DNA of 64,000 nt from Oxytricha trifallax (taxonomy: Eukaryota; Ciliophora; Spirotrichea; Sporadotrichida; Oxytrichidae), in NCBI GenBank assembly GCA_000711775.1, contig ARYC01000557.1, positions 1-64,000 of the forward strand, given 5' to 3'. Position numbers and translations under genes: made by a program. The notes below the pieces were generated by a model. The model did no database searches. It was not told the DNA's origin and saw nothing but the letters and a program-made list of their open reading frames with translations. Positions 51,825 to 63,704 of the stretch are shown here, piece by piece. How positions within the stretch are numbered: the first letter of the stretch is position 1; each line of letters opens with the position of its first letter.

Positions 51825-52044
51825 GTCATTAACAATATTTTATAAACTTATATTTATCCAAGTATTGATAAAGATTTTATTTAATTATTCATTTCTTAAT
51901 ATTTAAAAACATAAGATAAGTTTTCAATCTCTCTAAGACATCCCTCAATTTAAGCAATAAATTCTAAAATTTTAATTAGAAATAACCAGGTAATACAAAG
52001 CTTTTCTAATAAAATAACCATGACTATATATATTGTTAATTATA

Positions 52045-55000
52045 TCATATTCTGAATTCAGGTTTCTGGGGTGGAAGTTGACTCTCCAAAATAGCTCTCT
52101 CAGCTTTAATTTTCTTGCTTTCTTCTGCAATTTTACGAATATATTCTGGCAGATTGATTGTTTAAGGTCTGTAGGTGCATTCTTGAAGTTCTTAGTCTTC
52201 CTTCATCTTCCTCAATAGTTTATTATAAAATATTCAATGTTTCTCTTAAATTTCTATTGAGTAAGATAAAAATTTGGAAAGAAAAAAGAAATTAATATAT
52301 TATAGTTCTGCATCGTGAGCTCTTTATTATTATTAAGCATTCACTTGCTAAATAAATTCATCCAACCCTCCTCTAGTTATACTTAACTTATTTTAATTAC
52401 ATAATAATAATTCTGCTCTTTGATGCCTTTAATTATATAGAATAGCTTATTATAAGTATTATTTCTAAAATTTATGCATAACTTAGATTAAACCTGATCA
52501 AATTCACTATTCCTATTAGATATTAGCTCAGGCCTAAAAGTGGCTTAATGATATATCTCAGCATCCATCTAAGCGGCAATTTTATCTATTTTCTGCTATT
52601 TTCTCAATAAATCCCCATAAGACTACTCCTCAATGGTTTTACTGGGTAAATTCTAAGCCAGTTTAGTGATTTAAGGTTAAAATGTGCAGTTTTAGAGGTC
52701 ATATTGAGGTTGTAGTAGTTGCATGTTTTGCTTCTTTTCTAGTAAAATGTTCTGTCTATCGTTAAATGAGATGCCCTAGGAGTGCTCCAAGTAAACTTTA
52801 GATATGCTATATAATTGTTGGAATAATTAAATGTAGAATACTTTTGTGAGATACAATACAAATTACAATACAAAAATTAATTAATAGTGTAAATTTACAG
52901 ACTGCAAGCAAGGTCGTTGATTACAGGTTTATGAGTGTAAGTTATGTCATTCTTGATTTTCTTAATATTTTCTTCTTTTCTTTCTAAATACTTACTTTAC
53001 CTTTCAAGTAGATTTTATACTCCTACTGGTAAGTTTAGTATTATTAATAATTTTTATATTTTTATTACAATTTTAACTTCCTTTAGATTAATCAGTATAT
53101 TATAAAACTTATTTAACTATAAGAAATCACAGTATAAAAATGAATTAACATATATATTTATTTTCATAAGTTTGATCTATCCATCTTGGAATTGCTTCGT
53201 TAATTCTCCTAGCCATCTCTACTAATATATTTGCCTGTGCTTTACATCAACTGTGATTAACTCATTATTTAAGAAATATTTTCAAGGTTTTAAGTCATGG
53301 CCAGGGGTGGTAAGTTTTATTGATTGCTACTTATATTTGAGAATCTTAGTTAATTGGGTTGAACATTGTTTGAGTTTTAAGATTCACAGTAATATATAGT
53401 ATAATATATATAGTTTATAGTTTATAGTATGGTATAGTATAGGATTCTATATAAAAATAGTTTAATAATTTTCATAACAAACAATTAATTACTGAGAAAT
53501 TAATTTGTTTCAAAGATTGGAATTATTGATGAGCCTGGGCTAACATCTATTGTTGTTAAGTGGGGGATAAACTGTTGTTATTAAAAGTTTGGAAATTTTA
53601 TAATTATTAACCAAAGGAATTTAGTTGATTTTGAATTTTATCTATTTCTGACTCCTCCTCTGGAATTGTGTTGTTTAAGTAGGGGTTCATCAAGTCATTC
53701 ATTAATATTCATTAAAATACTTAATAAATTTATGTGGTTTTACTAGATAAAAGTATGTATATACATTAATAAATAATATAATAGACTAAACATGTAGATT
53801 ACTTTGGTTTTATGTTTCTGTGATAATTTATTCGTTTTACTGAACACTACCTTCTGCTATTTGAGGCATTAATTAACTCAATGGCTTGCTTAATCTTTCA
53901 AATGCATTTATACTTGTATATATTTTTAATTATTTCATATATTTTTGAATTATATGCTATCTTTTGGCAGTAATTTAATCTTATCTTATTGAGATATCAT
54001 AAATAAATAATATGTTTAGTATATAGTTGAGCAGTTTACATGCTCTTCTTCAACTGATTAATCTATGGTGCAAAAGTACACTCTCTCATCTGAGTCTCCT
54101 CTTGTTTGTATTGCTACAGACCTGCATTGTAAAAATCATTGACATGTATGCGATTTTGCACTAAATCCTCAGTTATTTACATATATCTGCTTCCAACTCC
54201 GTATCTCTCCTTTTCATTCAAACTTGGCTTGAAATTATGTATAATTAAAAAAACAATATAAAATTATATGAATAATTTAATATATTTAGCAAGTGGCTTG
54301 AAAGTGCAATTCTATTAAAGTTTATCTTCTTACTCTTTGATACATCTCTGCTAAGTTTATTCTAATTTTTTACCTTTTTATTCATAAAGTTTCTCATTTC
54401 TAGTGGATGCAGACCCATTTCTTCGATTGTTAAGCATCTTAGACGATTTGTTATTCACAGTAATATAATAAATATAAATTTCTTGCTTATATAAACATCT
54501 TCCTAATATATAAATTTTTAGTCAATTATAAATAAATCGCAATTATAAAGATTAGTTTAAGGTTTGAAAGTGCATTCCTTGAGTTATTGCTCCTCCATTT
54601 AGTCTTTAATTTGATTTTTCTTATATTACTACTGATTTATCCATTTGCTATTTCTATCTGAGAAGTTTTTAGTATCATTGAATATTTCATAAGAAGTTGA
54701 GCCCATTATGCCTTGATTTTATAAAATTATTACAAATTGAAAAAGTATATATAAAATAATTAAAATGTTTATAAAAATATCCACTTGATTGTACATTTGG
54801 CTTCTATCGAATTAATTCATAGCACTATATTGAGATTAACCATCATAGAAATGCTACTGTTATTGCTACTGAGGTTAATTGCCTCCTTTAATGTAATAAT
54901 TTTAATCTGCAAAATTTTAATCTTAATTGTAGTTCTTTTGTCTCTGAGTATGGCTTGGAGTGTTCATTTATATGTTATTACCAAATTGTGAAGGTATTTA

Positions 55001-57418
55001 CGAACCAAGCTGTGAATATTAATTCTGTTAATGATGTATGAAAGTTTGCGCATTTTACTACTACTGCTGATTACTTTTGTAGTTCATAATAGTTGAGATG
55101 CCAACATTCGCAGCTCCACCATCGTAAGACTAAGCATCATAGTAATTAGTTTGAGTGTCATTGAAATTTGTTTGAGTCAAATCATTCGAAAGCATCTCGT
55201 TTCGAAGTGGAAGTCTTTGCGTGTAAAGTGGTTGAGTTTGGTTATGCTATAGAATCATTTAGTACTCTTCTTGGTGATTACCAAGCAAGAGGTTTGGCTT
55301 TGAATTTGTGTTCGAAGTGTAATTAGAGAACAAGAGTTGCTCATTGATTAGAGGGTTGTTTGCATTAACAACTGGTTCACATTAAGAGGACATCAAATAG
55401 TGCCTTAAATGAGAGTTATGATTGTTGTTTGGGACAGGACTATTGAATATCGAGGCAAATCTCTGAGTTCTCTCATCTATTTCCTAATCTCTAAGGTTTA
55501 TAGTAGCTTGTGGCTCTATCAAACTTGCAGTGTCTGGATAGTCATCCCTCTAACTTAATAAGTAAGAGAACTAGTTATCAATCGCTCTAGTAAGTTCATT
55601 AGCTTTTCGTAGAAGCTTAGCTTTATCAAACTCGTTGCTCTGTTCGTCATCATCAAATCTTAATTTGTAAGCAGCATGTTGAGCATTAACCATAGGCATC
55701 TGTGAACTATCAGCACTTGCGATGCTATTCAAGTTAGGAATATCATGCCTAGAATTTTTCCTTTCAAAGAGATTTAAATTGCTCTTCAAGTACTCAATCG
55801 ATTGTCTGCTTATGTTACTTTTATCATAGAACTCAACCAGACCTTCATCTTCAAAACCAGCTGTGGCTTGAGTCACTTAATAGTTCATGTCTGTATTTAG
55901 TTGATAATTTTGTTATTGCTGTAGTTATCTATCAGTGTCGATTATCTTAATAAGGCCAGGGTCCTCGTCGAAAAATTTATCGCTAAATTACAGTGGCATC
56001 TAAACTTATTAGGAAAGAAGCATAATTTTTCAGAATAAACAATCAAAATTTTACCCATTAAAGTTTAATATAACTTCTAATCTTTGGCATTTAGTTACAA
56101 ATCTTAAAGGTTTAGTCCAGGGAGAGTAGCTCCAAATAAGCTGTCTTTTCTTGAGTTATTATTCTGAATTTCCTTCAAAACATTTTAATCTTATGTTCCT
56201 ATTAGACTTCCTTACATATCTGATGAACACCTTCCACTTATAGAGCATTTCTTCATTTATAATAATGCAATAAAAATATTTTTTATGGTATACCTTTCTA
56301 CTTAATTTAAAAATTGATTTTATATTGTAAATTATAGATAACATCCTAACTGACATCGTCATCACATCCATTAAAATTGGTGATATTGTTCAAATTACAA
56401 TTATTATCACCCAACTCATAGCATTATTAGTCTATAGAAATTGATGGTTATATAGAAGAAAGTCTAGCTGTTTGTAAAGCCTGATATGGATTTTTATTTT
56501 ACTATTATTAGTGATATTCAGGAGCCATATTGTTCTGAGTGAAATTGGCAGTTGAAATTGATTATGTGTTGCTCTATGTGATGGAAGAATTACTGAATTA
56601 GTTTAAATTTAAGCCAGCCTTACCTCCATTTATCTGCTCAAGCAGAGAACTGATTGGTATTGGTTAACCTATGCTTCCAACCGAGCTCCCGTTTTACATT
56701 TATAGCGGGGGTAGAGCGCCTACTACACTCTAAGATTTGGGGTTTTCCATACTCATACAATAAGTAATACACAACAGTTATAAATTAAAATTCAAATAAA
56801 AGTAAATAAATTTAAAACCATGCTGCCTAACAAGCTGCTTAGTTATTAATTATGTTACATTGTTTCATTATTACCAGCAAATCCAAAATTATTTGAAATT
56901 TGAGTTGTTAAGTTATTAACATTGCTTCCGTTTTTATTACATTAAAGTTTTTAAAGTAGTTCTTCTGTGGATAGGGCTCCAGACTTCAACTGCTCAATTA
57001 GAGAGGCTGTGTCGGATTGAATTGGCTAAGTTTGACTATCTATTGTTGATTAGGTAGTCAAACCGTGAAATGCAGCGTTTCCTGGGTTAAGTAATGGCAA
57101 ATTTTGAAGTCCGTTTAATCTCTCACTATTATCTTTAGATGGGTAAAATAGTTATTGTTAGTAGAAAATAATTCAATAAAGTTCTACTTTTATTACAATG
57201 TCAGATAAATCAATAAAATTTTACTTTTATTACAAAGTTAAGCAAAAGTGATTCCAAAAAATGCTAAGAAATCTTTTTCTATATAATTTGTAAATCTATA
57301 TCCCATAATTATAGTCAATTTATACCTGAGATTAATGACCCAATTACTACGAATTGTAATTCTAAAATTACTACTAATGCATTTATTATGCCGTGTAAAA
57401 ATCGTCGTTATTATTCAT
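52045..57418 (-). CDS. CTFxP-repeat protein, many MDSs
   Basis: Reverse strand, ATG 57418-57416 (MNNNDDFYTAQQMHQQQF), TGA 52047-52045. The N-terminal half is polar and Gln/Asn-rich; pointer ATGG joins SSLLGS to MENPKSQSVVG, and a long MDS at about 55.1-56.0 kb carries VEFYDKSNISRQSIEYLKSN. The C-terminal half repeats a short motif at MDS after MDS: QQLKECTFKPQ, QNCTFKPL, LQNCTFQPQ, HQATFRPEL and QECTYRPQT, each preceded by a Lys/Glu/Gln helix. Such CTFxP repeats occur in long protist proteins, often cytoskeletal or ciliary; that role is inference. Some internal junctions are unresolved. Confidence 0.75.
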
Positions 57419-57664
57419 ATTGTTTTAGTTATTATGATTATGTAGCGTGATTTCTAAATTCATATTTCTTTCGCTAATTTATTAGAATTTTAATTCAATT
57501 TCAATTTCGTAATTTAATTCGTTAAACATTCAGTTAAAATATGATAAAAATTGGGAATGCAAAAAACCTTAAATACATGAGAAATATAAATAATCATAGT
57601 TAAAGCATTATTATAATTTTATTTAAAAATTTTGTTTGATTTTAAACATTTTTATATATTATTT

Positions 57665-58066
57665 TGGGACCAAGTAGTAAAATTAATATATTTTTTCTAC
57701 TTGGTCCCAATAATTATATTAAATTTATTTAATTATTATTTTAAATGAATTATTAAAGAATTAAAATTAAAAATGTAATTACTTTTCTACTAAATTTACA
57801 TTTCATTTATTCATATTCTTAGAAAAAGAGTAAACTATAAATTAATTCTTAGTATAACAATAAATTAAAAAAACTAATCAAATTTTAAGCATTACATAAA
57901 TATAAATTTTGTAATAAATAAGCACGAATAAATCACATTTAATATTAATAGAAACATTATGTTATTTTAAGTCACAAATTTGAATTAATTTTATTTTATT
58001 TATAAATTTTATATTAGGATTGGGACCAAGTAGCAAAAATATAAAACTTTTATTACTTGGTCCCAA
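57665..58066. repeat. Paired hairpins with GGGACCAAGTAG arms
   Basis: Two separate palindromes, 57665-57711 and 58021-58066, have almost the same arms (TGGGACCAAGTAG and its complement) around AT-rich loops of about 20 bp. They lie 356 bp apart. The pair may be the two ends of a roughly 400-bp nonautonomous element with hairpin termini. No target duplication was recognised, unlike the G-tailed MITEs. Confidence 0.8.
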
Positions 58067-58291
58067 ATAAATATAATAATTAAATATATCAAACAAAAAT
58101 CTTAAATTAAATTATAAAAATTATTCAAGTTTATATTATTTATATAATTTCATGTATTTTAGGGTTTTCATATTTCGAATTTTTATACTATTTTGACTGA
58201 TTCTCATAATATTTTATAGTTTAAACATCATTATAAACTAAATTAATAATACAAGGATAAATAAATAATTGAATAATATTGAATAATTTTA

Positions 58292-58384
58292 ATGGAGAAA
58301 TATCGTAAATTTGATGATGCTTCCTGTGGTATAAATCCATTTGTGCCACTTCCTGAAGCCTAAAGATCAACTTTTGTATAATTT
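58292..58384 (+). CDS. LPCAT-like acyltransferase, block 1 (first MDS)
   Basis: ATG 58292 followed by MEKYRKFDDASCGINPFVPL and EAQRSTFVQF. A short NPF-containing N-terminus directly before a membrane hairpin is typical of LPCAT-type acyltransferases (NPFVHEL in LPCAT1). The 6-bp TAATTT at 58379-58384 matches, in inverse orientation, 45944-45939, and joining gives TFVQF-MNFLVLFVLSL in frame. The pointer is short and AT-rich, so the assignment rests on frame and family layout. Confidence 0.72.
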
Positions 58385-59149
58385 CTTAGAATGGTAAGAT
58401 ATTAGTTTTATTTAATATTCAGCTTAGTATTTATCATTTTTCAAAATAAATTTAATTGTTTTGATAGGTGTTAAGTTTGATACAATTTATATATAAATAT
58501 TTGAATATATCCAATTTGGATATTTACTCATTTAAACTAAATAATTTTCATGATGATTGAAATAGATTTAATGCTTGAAAATAAACAATCAAATAAATTT
58601 AATAATTCAATTTCAATTTATCATCAAGATCATTCAATATTTATATATTTCATATTAGTTTACTAAATTCGCATACTTTATTTTATTTAATCTTTAACTT
58701 CTGTATGTATTTATTTAGCCTTATATTATATCTATCAGTTTATTTTATTGAAATCTCACACAATATGTGATTGGTTCTTCTTCAAACTTTTGAAAACTTT
58801 TATAATTTTTGTAATTATTAATAATTAAATTTCTAATAGTCATTACCACACTTCCCCTTTTCTTCTGATTATAATGGAATCCTTTTAATTTTGGAATAAT
58901 TGCAAGTATAGCATGAAAAGCGAAGTAAGCAGTAGTTTATCCTGCCATGTGAAATAATGTGGGAATTCTATTGTGTAGAACGAGGACGGATTTAATTATA
59001 TATTTTCAACTATTTCCTTTTACTTCTAGGTAATTTTATAAATATATAATGTCCAGATTTTAAGTGGCTATATATTTATAAATTTCATGCATGGAATATT
59101 TTATTATGAAAAAACTATAAACAAATTTAATCTATATATGTGAATAATT
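58385..59149. other. AT-rich DNA with one possible MDS
   Basis: A GC-richer island at about 58880-59010 is open on both strands (reverse reading TLFHMAGQTTAYFAFHAILA, forward reading MKSEVSSSLSCHVKQCGNSI). I cannot tell which, if either, is coded. The rest has no signal. Confidence 0.4.
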
Positions 59150-59640
59150 TCAGATTTAAAGCTATTTGCAATATTGTTATGAGGGGTTGTTGGTCCATTT
59201 TGATTATTATGATTCTGGAAACTGTTGGTTAAATTTTTATTTTAATTAGTATTTTGCATTGTTTTCAAATGAGTGTCCATGCTTATATAGTTATTTTCTT
59301 TATCAGTACCATATATAATAAGTTTATTTTTTTAAGTAAAATTTAACTTGATATCGAAATGCACTCATAATATTGTAATTATATTAAATATAACAGAATT
59401 AAAATTTCTTCTATAAAGCTACATTCTATATAAATATATTATAATATTAATCCATCAACAAAAGAAATGAGGTTAAGCTTTAGTTTAATGTTTTCCTTTG
59501 TGATATGATAAAGACTGATTAGTTATTTTTGGCAGAAATTCAAACATGATTGGCCTTTTTTCAATTTCATTAGGAATAACTACTTCCCACTGTTATTATA
59601 TAGCTCCATTCTTAAAAATAAGTGATTATATTAATAATTT
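59150..59640 (-). CDS. Possible MDSs of an unknown gene
   Basis: Two reverse-strand stretches look coded: about 59630-59480 (QWEVVIPNEIEKRPIMFEFL then PKITNQSLSYHKGKH) and about 59320-59150 (ENNYISMDTHLKTMQNTNQN then GPTTPHNNIANS), with an AT-rich IES-like gap between. Start, stop and pointers are not resolved. The second stretch has the Asn/Gln-rich style of other genes here. It could belong to the gene ending at 60455 or to a separate one. Confidence 0.4.
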
Positions 59641-60454
59641 AACAATTTGAAGAAGATTTTTATTCATCCCATATCCTAAAATAAATATATATATATTTTA
59701 AAGAATAATTTATTTTGATGATTATTCGAAGATGTTAATTCTTTAAATGTAAGAACAAAAATGAAGTAAAACTTTAATAATACTGGTTAATGTCAATTAA
59801 TTCTTTATAATTTTTATTTTAACAGATAAAATCATTTATATAACATATTTATATTATAATAGCTCATGAATATATATATATATTATACTTTTCATGAAAA
59901 GATTATAATAGATTCATTTTTAAATTAATATAAGTTTTACCAAACAGCTGTTAATCGTAAATATTCCAAGATATACTAGCTGTTAAAATTTATTTTAATA
60001 AATATAAATAAATCATTGATAGAACAAAAGTCAAAATAAATCTAGAAGATTCTTAGCATGATGTGGGGCAGAAAACTTCCCTCTTTAGATTTTATAAAAA
60101 AAAGAATTATTCTTATTTACAATTTTTCATAAATAAAATAAATCATTCTAACAAACCCGATTGAATTTTTAACTCTAATAGTCCCAACTACGGTCTCTAG
60201 AGATCTTTTACTGAACTATATTTTATATTCTTACTACTCTTATCTAGAATCTGACTGTTTACAATTTAAATGTTTCCAAAAGCTCATAATATTGCAAAAT
60301 TTTTCAAAATGAGTGACATTTCCAATTTTTTTGTTTACAACAAAAATAAAATCATACAAACTAAATTGATATAGTATAAAATATTAAAAATAATATGAAA
60401 CAATATAAATAATTTATGAAATAACATAAAAATGATTAAAATATTTTTAACATT
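59641..60454. other. AT-rich DNA without clear genes
   Basis: Short open pieces exist near 60170-60340 on both strands, but none has a pointer or a convincing protein. Confidence 0.45.
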
Positions 60455-63240
60455 TCACCTTACTGGCATAATTTTCATGAGTAGATTGTCAGCAGTTTCA
60501 ACATTTTTAAAGGGTAATACGAAGTAATCAACAGCTTACTTTATTTTCTTTGGTGTTTTAGGGATTTATTCTTGATGATTTTATTGTTATTTTTGTTTAT
60601 GTTTTTCTTATAGGATATTTCATAATAAATAACCAATTTATATGCATTTCAAGATACTTATTTAAGGTTTATAAGAAAAATATAATAATTATTTAAAAAA
60701 TATGAATAAATATTCTATCTCTAGCTTTCATAAATATTCAAAGTTTTGTTTTATTAAGAAAATATATTTTTGGTTTTCTATCGAGATTAATCATTTATTG
60801 GCTTTCTAAATTTTGCAAATAAAGAAACCTATTTCACTCAAAAATATATATATTTTATATTTTATGATATTTTAATTTTCATTCTATATAATCTGACTAT
60901 ATAAATACAATCATATTGATATATTTTTCTTAATAAAAATTAAAATTCACTTTTAAGTCAATTTCTGATGAATTATCGCTTTAAGATTAACTATTTTTCT
61001 CTATAATACTCATTAAAGCTCGTGTTTTAGAACCTCTCCCATATGCATTATTGTAGAATAGACATTTTATTTGAGATTATTAATTTAGAATATAGGGAGT
61101 TTGATATAATTATTAATGTGGAATTGAAATTTAGATTGATAATTTTAATTTTTTTATGAATAAAATTAGTTTAAATATTCATTCTATAAATATAAATTAG
61201 AAAATATTACAAAGTAGATTTTATGTTTTATCCTAATAGTTTTATCAAAAACAATATAAATTAAAAAAGTTCATAAAAATTAGAAAATTAGTTAAAATTG
61301 GACCATAAAAGCAAGAAAATTATAAATTTATTTTACAATTTCGAACTAAAATGTATTAGTATTGCTATTTACAATTATAAAATGTCTTTACAACATTTAA
61401 ATTTATCCTAATCTTAATTTGCATTAATGTGGTTCTTACTCAAAAAATAAAAATTAAAAATATTATAAAATTCTACTTACTCGCAACCGACACCGTATGT
61501 ACAATATAATTATTTTTAGTTAGGCTTTATTTCGAAATATTTCTAAACTGCCATTTTAATTTTTAAATTCAATTAATTAATTATTGATCATTTAATTAGA
61601 AATAAAAGTACTTATACTAAATTACAAAAAAATTATCGCCTGGGTAGTAAAAAAAATAAAATATCAGATTCTATTAAATTATTTATATCTTGATCATTTG
61701 TTACGATTACCGAAGCAGAATTTATTTTTTAAGAATGTTTTCGTTACTATAAACTGGTCTCTCATTATTTATTAATATTATATATATTGAATAACCCAAA
61801 TAATAGAGTGTATCCTCAATATTGGTACGTTTAAGAGTGTTGGTAAGTTATCTGTTAGCTAGAGTGGGTGTAGAATAGGCAGTCCAATCGCCCTGGCTGT
61901 TAAGCTTAATTTATATTATAGAGAGATACCTGAAGTCCATTACTACTCTCTAATCGTATTTCTCTCGCTGCATATGTCTCTAGTATGATAAGTCTTATTA
62001 AAAATTGGTAAATTTATTGAATGGAAAAATTATAAACCTTTTTATTTGATAGATTGATTCTTTACATATCTGATAAATTCATGGTCTTTACTTTCATTTT
62101 ACTATATTTCCTTTGCATTTTTATATCTTTTAAAATATTCACTATTTGTTAATTGCTGTCCTCTGACAAATGCGAACTACGAAGGGAGTCTAAACTTGTA
62201 TCGCTTTCCCTGAATGTTTTTAGTTGCTTGATACTTAAGGTGTTCTTTGTAATTTATAAATATCTATAATATATGATAAAGAATAGTAGAATCGAGTAAT
62301 AAACAGACTAAGGTTATGTGGATAATTTTACTATAATATTAATTATAGAAATTCTTCTTAAATATCTTTAAAATAAGGGGAGGTGACTTAACTGGACTTT
62401 TTATAGTGCGTCCTCTCGCTATTTAACACTCCGACCCATTATTGCTTAGATTACTCTTATCCCCAGTTTATAAAAAATATGCGTGTGTTTTAAACTCCTC
62501 CCCCCCTAATTAAAAGTTGAAATAATAATCATTAATAAAGTTTAGCTATGACGATGAGGCTTTTATTGAATATAACTTCCTAATGCTACCTCATCTTCTA
62601 TATTAGAATTGCTAAATTATTTCATTTAGCTGCTATGAGTGTTCTTTTTTAGCGTTTTTTAATAAAAATTAAGTAATTTAACTTAAAATTTTTTAGCTTC
62701 AAGATAATTATGAAGGTTGTTACTCTATTTAATTAAATTTCTAATGATAGGTATTAATTATATATTGCGTTAAGGATATAATGCTCTTTTATAAAGATTC
62801 TTGCCCTTTAAGAGTCGAACCAGCCTCTAATTCTTTGATTCGTTTATTGCTGTGGTTGTTATACCTTATCATGAATTACTAAAATTCACTTATTTCCACA
62901 TTCTGATTCGACTTAATTTAATTGCAAGATATACAAAATATTTATAATTATATCTCTCATTTTTATAGTAGCATATTAGACAATGGAATATTAATAAATT
63001 TATAATAAACTTCCTGTCTTGTATGCTATTTTAATTTTCAATTTGGAGTTGTGAATTTCTATCAATTTCACTCTTTCTCTAGAATGATAAATTTCCAACA
63101 ATCCTCTGGATAAAACTTTAATATATATTAAAGTAATGATTTTTATAAAGCATTTTTTTATTAAACTTTTCCCAGAAGAGCTGCCATCGTCCTTTTCACG
63201 AGCACGACCTAGACTGCTCCCATTTTCGTAACTTTACTAT
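60455..63240 (-). CDS. Unknown protein in many very small MDSs (5' end not found)
   Basis: Reverse strand, ending at TGA 60457-60455. In order: ENGSSLGRAREKDDGSSSGK, joined by pointer AAAGTTT to SFIQRIVGNLSFQRKSEIDR; NNHSNKRIKELEAGSTLKGQ; NIEDEVALGSYIQQKPHRHS; SNLSNNGSECQIARGRTIKS; LKTFRESDTSLDSLRSSHLS. Then REIRLESSNGLQVSLYNINQ with GRLDCLFY, joined by the 10-bp pointer CTATTCTACA to NNAYGRGSKTRALMS. The end is KIKQAVDYFVLPFKNVETAD then NLLMKIMPVR. MDSs are 50-150 bp. The start may lie beyond 63.3 kb. No family recognised. Confidence 0.68.
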
Positions 63241-63317
63241 TAAAATGTAAAAATATTAAGTTACTTTCTTCATTATAGTTTCTAGATAGTATATTTTAAA
63301 AGCGAAAAAGATAATCA

Positions 63318-63322
<5 letters not shown>

Positions 63323-63350
<28 letters not shown>

Positions 63351-63704
63351 AGTTATTAGGAAATTAATATTAAGGGGAAATAATACTGAAGGTAATCTTT
63401 CTCCCGACCTCCCCTCCGGAAGCATCAGGTGTGGTCACCACCAAACTCGACCGTAGTCCAAACACGTGTCCTTTCTTCCATGTAGCCACTCCGGATTTCC
63501 AAGCCGGGTCATGTGCTGCCATTTAACGTCATACCAGCTCCGTACGAGTATCCCGTGCTTTTTACCAGGTACAGACACTACAGAACCCTGGGATATTCCG
63601 TGCTTTTTACCAGGTACAAATATCTGCGAACCCTGGGTTTCGAACCCCCTACCCTGTCAGAATTAGTCAGTTGACCAACCGTCTGGACAGTAGGTCCGAA
63701 ACTT
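63323..63704 (-). mobile_element. tRNA-derived SINE with TAAC tail and 11-bp target duplication
   Basis: Exact duplication TAATCAATATA at 63312-63322 and 63705-63715. Read on the reverse strand, the 382-bp element starts with a tRNA-like head holding an A-box-like GGTTGGTCAACTGAC and a perfect B box GGTTCGAAACC (about 63625-63690). It then has two copies of a unit of about 40 bp (TACCTGGTAAAAAGCACGG) and ends in a (TAAC)n tail at 63323-63350. GC content is far above its surroundings. A tRNA head, simple-repeat tail and long target duplication are the hallmarks of a SINE mobilised by a LINE. Confidence 0.88.

Noticed and set aside
60170-60350. Small MDSs near 60.2-60.35 kb
   Set aside because: Short frames exist on both strands, but no pointer, no continuation and no recognisable protein support them.
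63323-63350. (GTTA)n as telomeric repeat
   Set aside because: Hypotrich telomeres are G4T4; the array is the simple-repeat tail of the SINE.
63600-63704. A functional tRNA gene with perfect B box
   Set aside because: No acceptor or anticodon stems form; it is the tRNA-derived head of the SINE, inside its target duplications.
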